Assembly: GCA_022712815.1 (NCBI GenBank) | Contig: JAFLJW010000402.1 | Location: forward strand, 1-5,421 | Reading direction: 5' to 3' | Length of the DNA stretch: 5,421 nt | Origin: Pseudodesulfovibrio sp. | GTDB lineage: Bacteria; Desulfobacterota; Desulfovibrionia; Desulfovibrionales; Desulfovibrionaceae | Shown here: piece after piece, positions 4,061 to 5,421 of the stretch | Layout: every line of letters starts with the position of its first letter | Numbering within the stretch: position 1 is the first letter of the stretch | Program-made: the position numbers and the translations under genes | The notes under the pieces: model-generated | What the model saw: the letters and a program-made list of their open reading frames with translations, nothing else | Told to the model about the DNA's origin: nothing | Database searches by the model: none

Positions 4061-5421
4061 TTAATCTTTACCTGCCATCAACTCTTCAGCCAGGCTGTTC
4101 GGCAATTTTTCATAATGGTCGAACTGCATGGTGAATGTCGCGCGACCCTGGGTCTTCGAACGAAGATCCGTGGCGTATCCGAACATCTCGGACAGCGGGA
4201 CAAAACAACGTACAACCTGAACACCGGTGCGGGCTTCCATTTCACCCACGCGTCCACGTCGTCCGTTCAGGTCACCCATTACATCACCGAGGTAATCTTC
4301 AGGGGTAACCACTTCAACCGACATAATCGGCTCAAGAAGAATCGGCTTTGCGCCTCTGCAGGCTTGCTTGATCGCCAGGGAACCGGCGATGTAGAAGGCT
4401 TGTTCGCTGGAATCGACTTCATGATAGGAGCCGTAAATCAGCTTGACCTTCACATCGACAACCGGGAAACCGGCGACAATGCCATTCTTCAAAGCGTCTT
4501 TGATGCCTTTATCAATGGCGGGAATGTATTCCTTGGGAATAACTCCGCCCTTGATGACGTCATCGAATTCGTAACCCTTTTCAGGATTAGGCTCGACTTC
4601 GATGATGACGTGACCATACTGGCCGCGTCCACCAGACTGTTTGGCGTGCTTGACATCAACCTTATGCGCTTTGGAAATAGTCTCTCGATACGCAACACGG
4701 GGTGCACCCACGTTGGCATTCACGTTGAACTCTCTGAGAAGTCGATCAACAATGATTTCGAGATGCAACTCACCCATTCCAGCGATAAGACACTGTCCGG
4801 AATCTTCATCAGTATGCACACGGAAGGACGGATCCTCCTTGGCAAGCTTGACAAGTCCGTTGGACAGATTGTCGCGGTCAGCCTTACTCTTGGGCTCAAT
4901 GGCCACTTCGATAACCGGTTCAGGAACATCCATGTTCTCCAGGACGACAGCGTCCTTGAGACCGCAGAGGGTATCACCGGTGGCCAAGTTTTTGAGGCCT
5001 ACAGCAGCGACGATATCGCCAGCGTATGCCTCTTTTATTTCTTCACGCTTGTTAGCGTGCATTTTCAAAAGACGACCAATGCGCTCTTTCTTGCCGGTAG
5101 CACCGTTCATGAAAGTAGCGCCACTCTCGATCTTACCGGAGTAAAGACGGAGGAAGGTCAGATGGCCAACAAAGGGGTCGGTCATCAGTTTGAAGGACAG
5201 TGCAGACAACGGGATGTCATCTTCGCAAGGACATGGGACATCTTCACCTGTGTGAGGATCGACACCAATAATGGCTGCAACGTCAAGAGGGGAAGGCATG
5301 TAGTCAATGACTGCATCCAACAGAGGCTGAACGCCTTTGTTACGGAATGCGGTGCCACACAGAACCGGGCAGATTGCCAAGCTCGTAGTAGCCTTACGCA
5401 CTGCTTCGCGCAGCTCTTCAG
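4061..5421 (-). CDS. fusA: Elongation factor G (EF-G), C-terminal 452 residues; 5' end outside window
   Basis: EF-G is the cytoplasmic GTPase that drives translocation of tRNA and mRNA on the ribosome and helps recycle ribosomes. The visible part begins near the end of the G domain. Counting from the first complete codon, the G5-like CGTAF is at about 21-25, followed by NKGVQPLLDAVIDYMPSP. Domain II with TDPFVGHLTFLRLYSG comes next, then domain III with GMGELHLEI at 214-222. Domain IV has SGGRGQYGHV at 262-271 and SYHEVDSSE, whose His at 333 matches the E. coli tip residue His583. Domain V starts near PILLEPIM (about 359). The stop is TAA. About 250 N-terminal residues, including the P-loop and switch regions, lie beyond position 5421. 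The GTG at 5399-5401 is an internal Val codon, because the EF-G reading frame continues upstream to the window edge. The conserved domain IV argues for a canonical translocase rather than a tetracycline-resistance paralogue. It is followed by a 130-base gap before rpsJ. Confidence 0.98.
   Translation of the reverse strand, partial: EELREAVRKATTSLAICPVLCGTAFRNKGVQPLLDAVIDYMPSPLDVAAIIGVDPHTGEDVPCPCEDDIPLSALSFKLMTDPFVGHLTFLRLYSGKIESGATFMNGATGKKERIGRLLKMHANKREEIKEAYAGDIVAAVGLKNLATGDTLCGLKDAVVLENMDVPEPVIEVAIEPKSKADRDNLSNGLVKLAKEDPSFRVHTDEDSGQCLIAGMGELHLEIIVDRLLREFNVNANVGAPRVAYRETISKAHKVDVKHAKQSGGRGQYGHVIIEVEPNPEKGYEFDDVIKGGVIPKEYIPAIDKGIKDALKNGIVAGFPVVDVKVKLIYGSYHEVDSSEQAFYIAGSLAIKQACRGAKPILLEPIMSVEVVTPEDYLGDVMGDLNGRRGRVGEMEARTGVQVVRCFVPLSEMFGYATDLRSKTQGRATFTMQFDHYEKLPNSLAEELMAGKD

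Noticed and set aside
4061..5401. EF-G read as a complete gene starting at GTG 5399-5401
   Set aside because: The same frame stays open to the window edge with EF-G-like sequence (EELREAVRKA), so this GTG is an internal valine of a truncated gene.

Overview
The window holds the junction of the bacterial str and S10 ribosomal-protein operons. All genes are on the minus strand, so transcription runs from position 5421 towards position 1. In that order they are: the 3' two-thirds of fusA (EF-G), a 130-base intergenic region, then rpsJ (S10), rplC (L3), rplD (L4), rplW (L23), rplB (L2), rpsS (S19), rplV (L22) and the first 193 codons of rpsC (S3). This is the canonical bacterial gene order, and every protein has its family signatures at close to normal length. 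I see no mobile element, RNA gene, CRISPR array, pseudogene or frameshift.

Organism: base composition is moderate. The protein style suggests a sulfate-reducing Desulfovibrio-like bacterium (Desulfobacterota): S10 has SDRIRIKLRSYDYRILDKA and SVHVDKKSREQFE, and L2 has DHPLGGGEGR. That comes from memory of family sequences, not a search, so it is a moderate-confidence inference. No tuf gene lies between fusA and rpsJ, unlike in E. coli and many other bacteria.

Layout: from rpsJ to rpsC the genes are packed with gaps of only 2-12 bases and surely share a transcript. The gaps fall into two classes. In one (11-12 bases) the stop codon of the upstream gene overlaps the Shine-Dalgarno of the next. 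In the other (2-3 bases) the Shine-Dalgarno lies inside the end of the upstream coding region. Both imply translational coupling.

The only substantial non-coding stretch is 3931-4060, between fusA and rpsJ. It contains a perfect -35 hexamer with a plausible -10, a perfect 9-bp inverted repeat flanking that -10, and a 41-base imperfect palindrome just upstream of the rpsJ ribosome-binding site. The two dyads share four bases, so as RNA they cannot both form fully, and a transcript from the internal promoter would carry only the second. This is the part of the window most worth following up; the coding regions are ordinary housekeeping genes.

Together the genes make the translocation factor EF-G, two 30S head proteins plus most of a third (S10, S19 and S3) and five 50S proteins around the peptidyl-transferase core and exit tunnel (L2, L3, L4, L22, L23).
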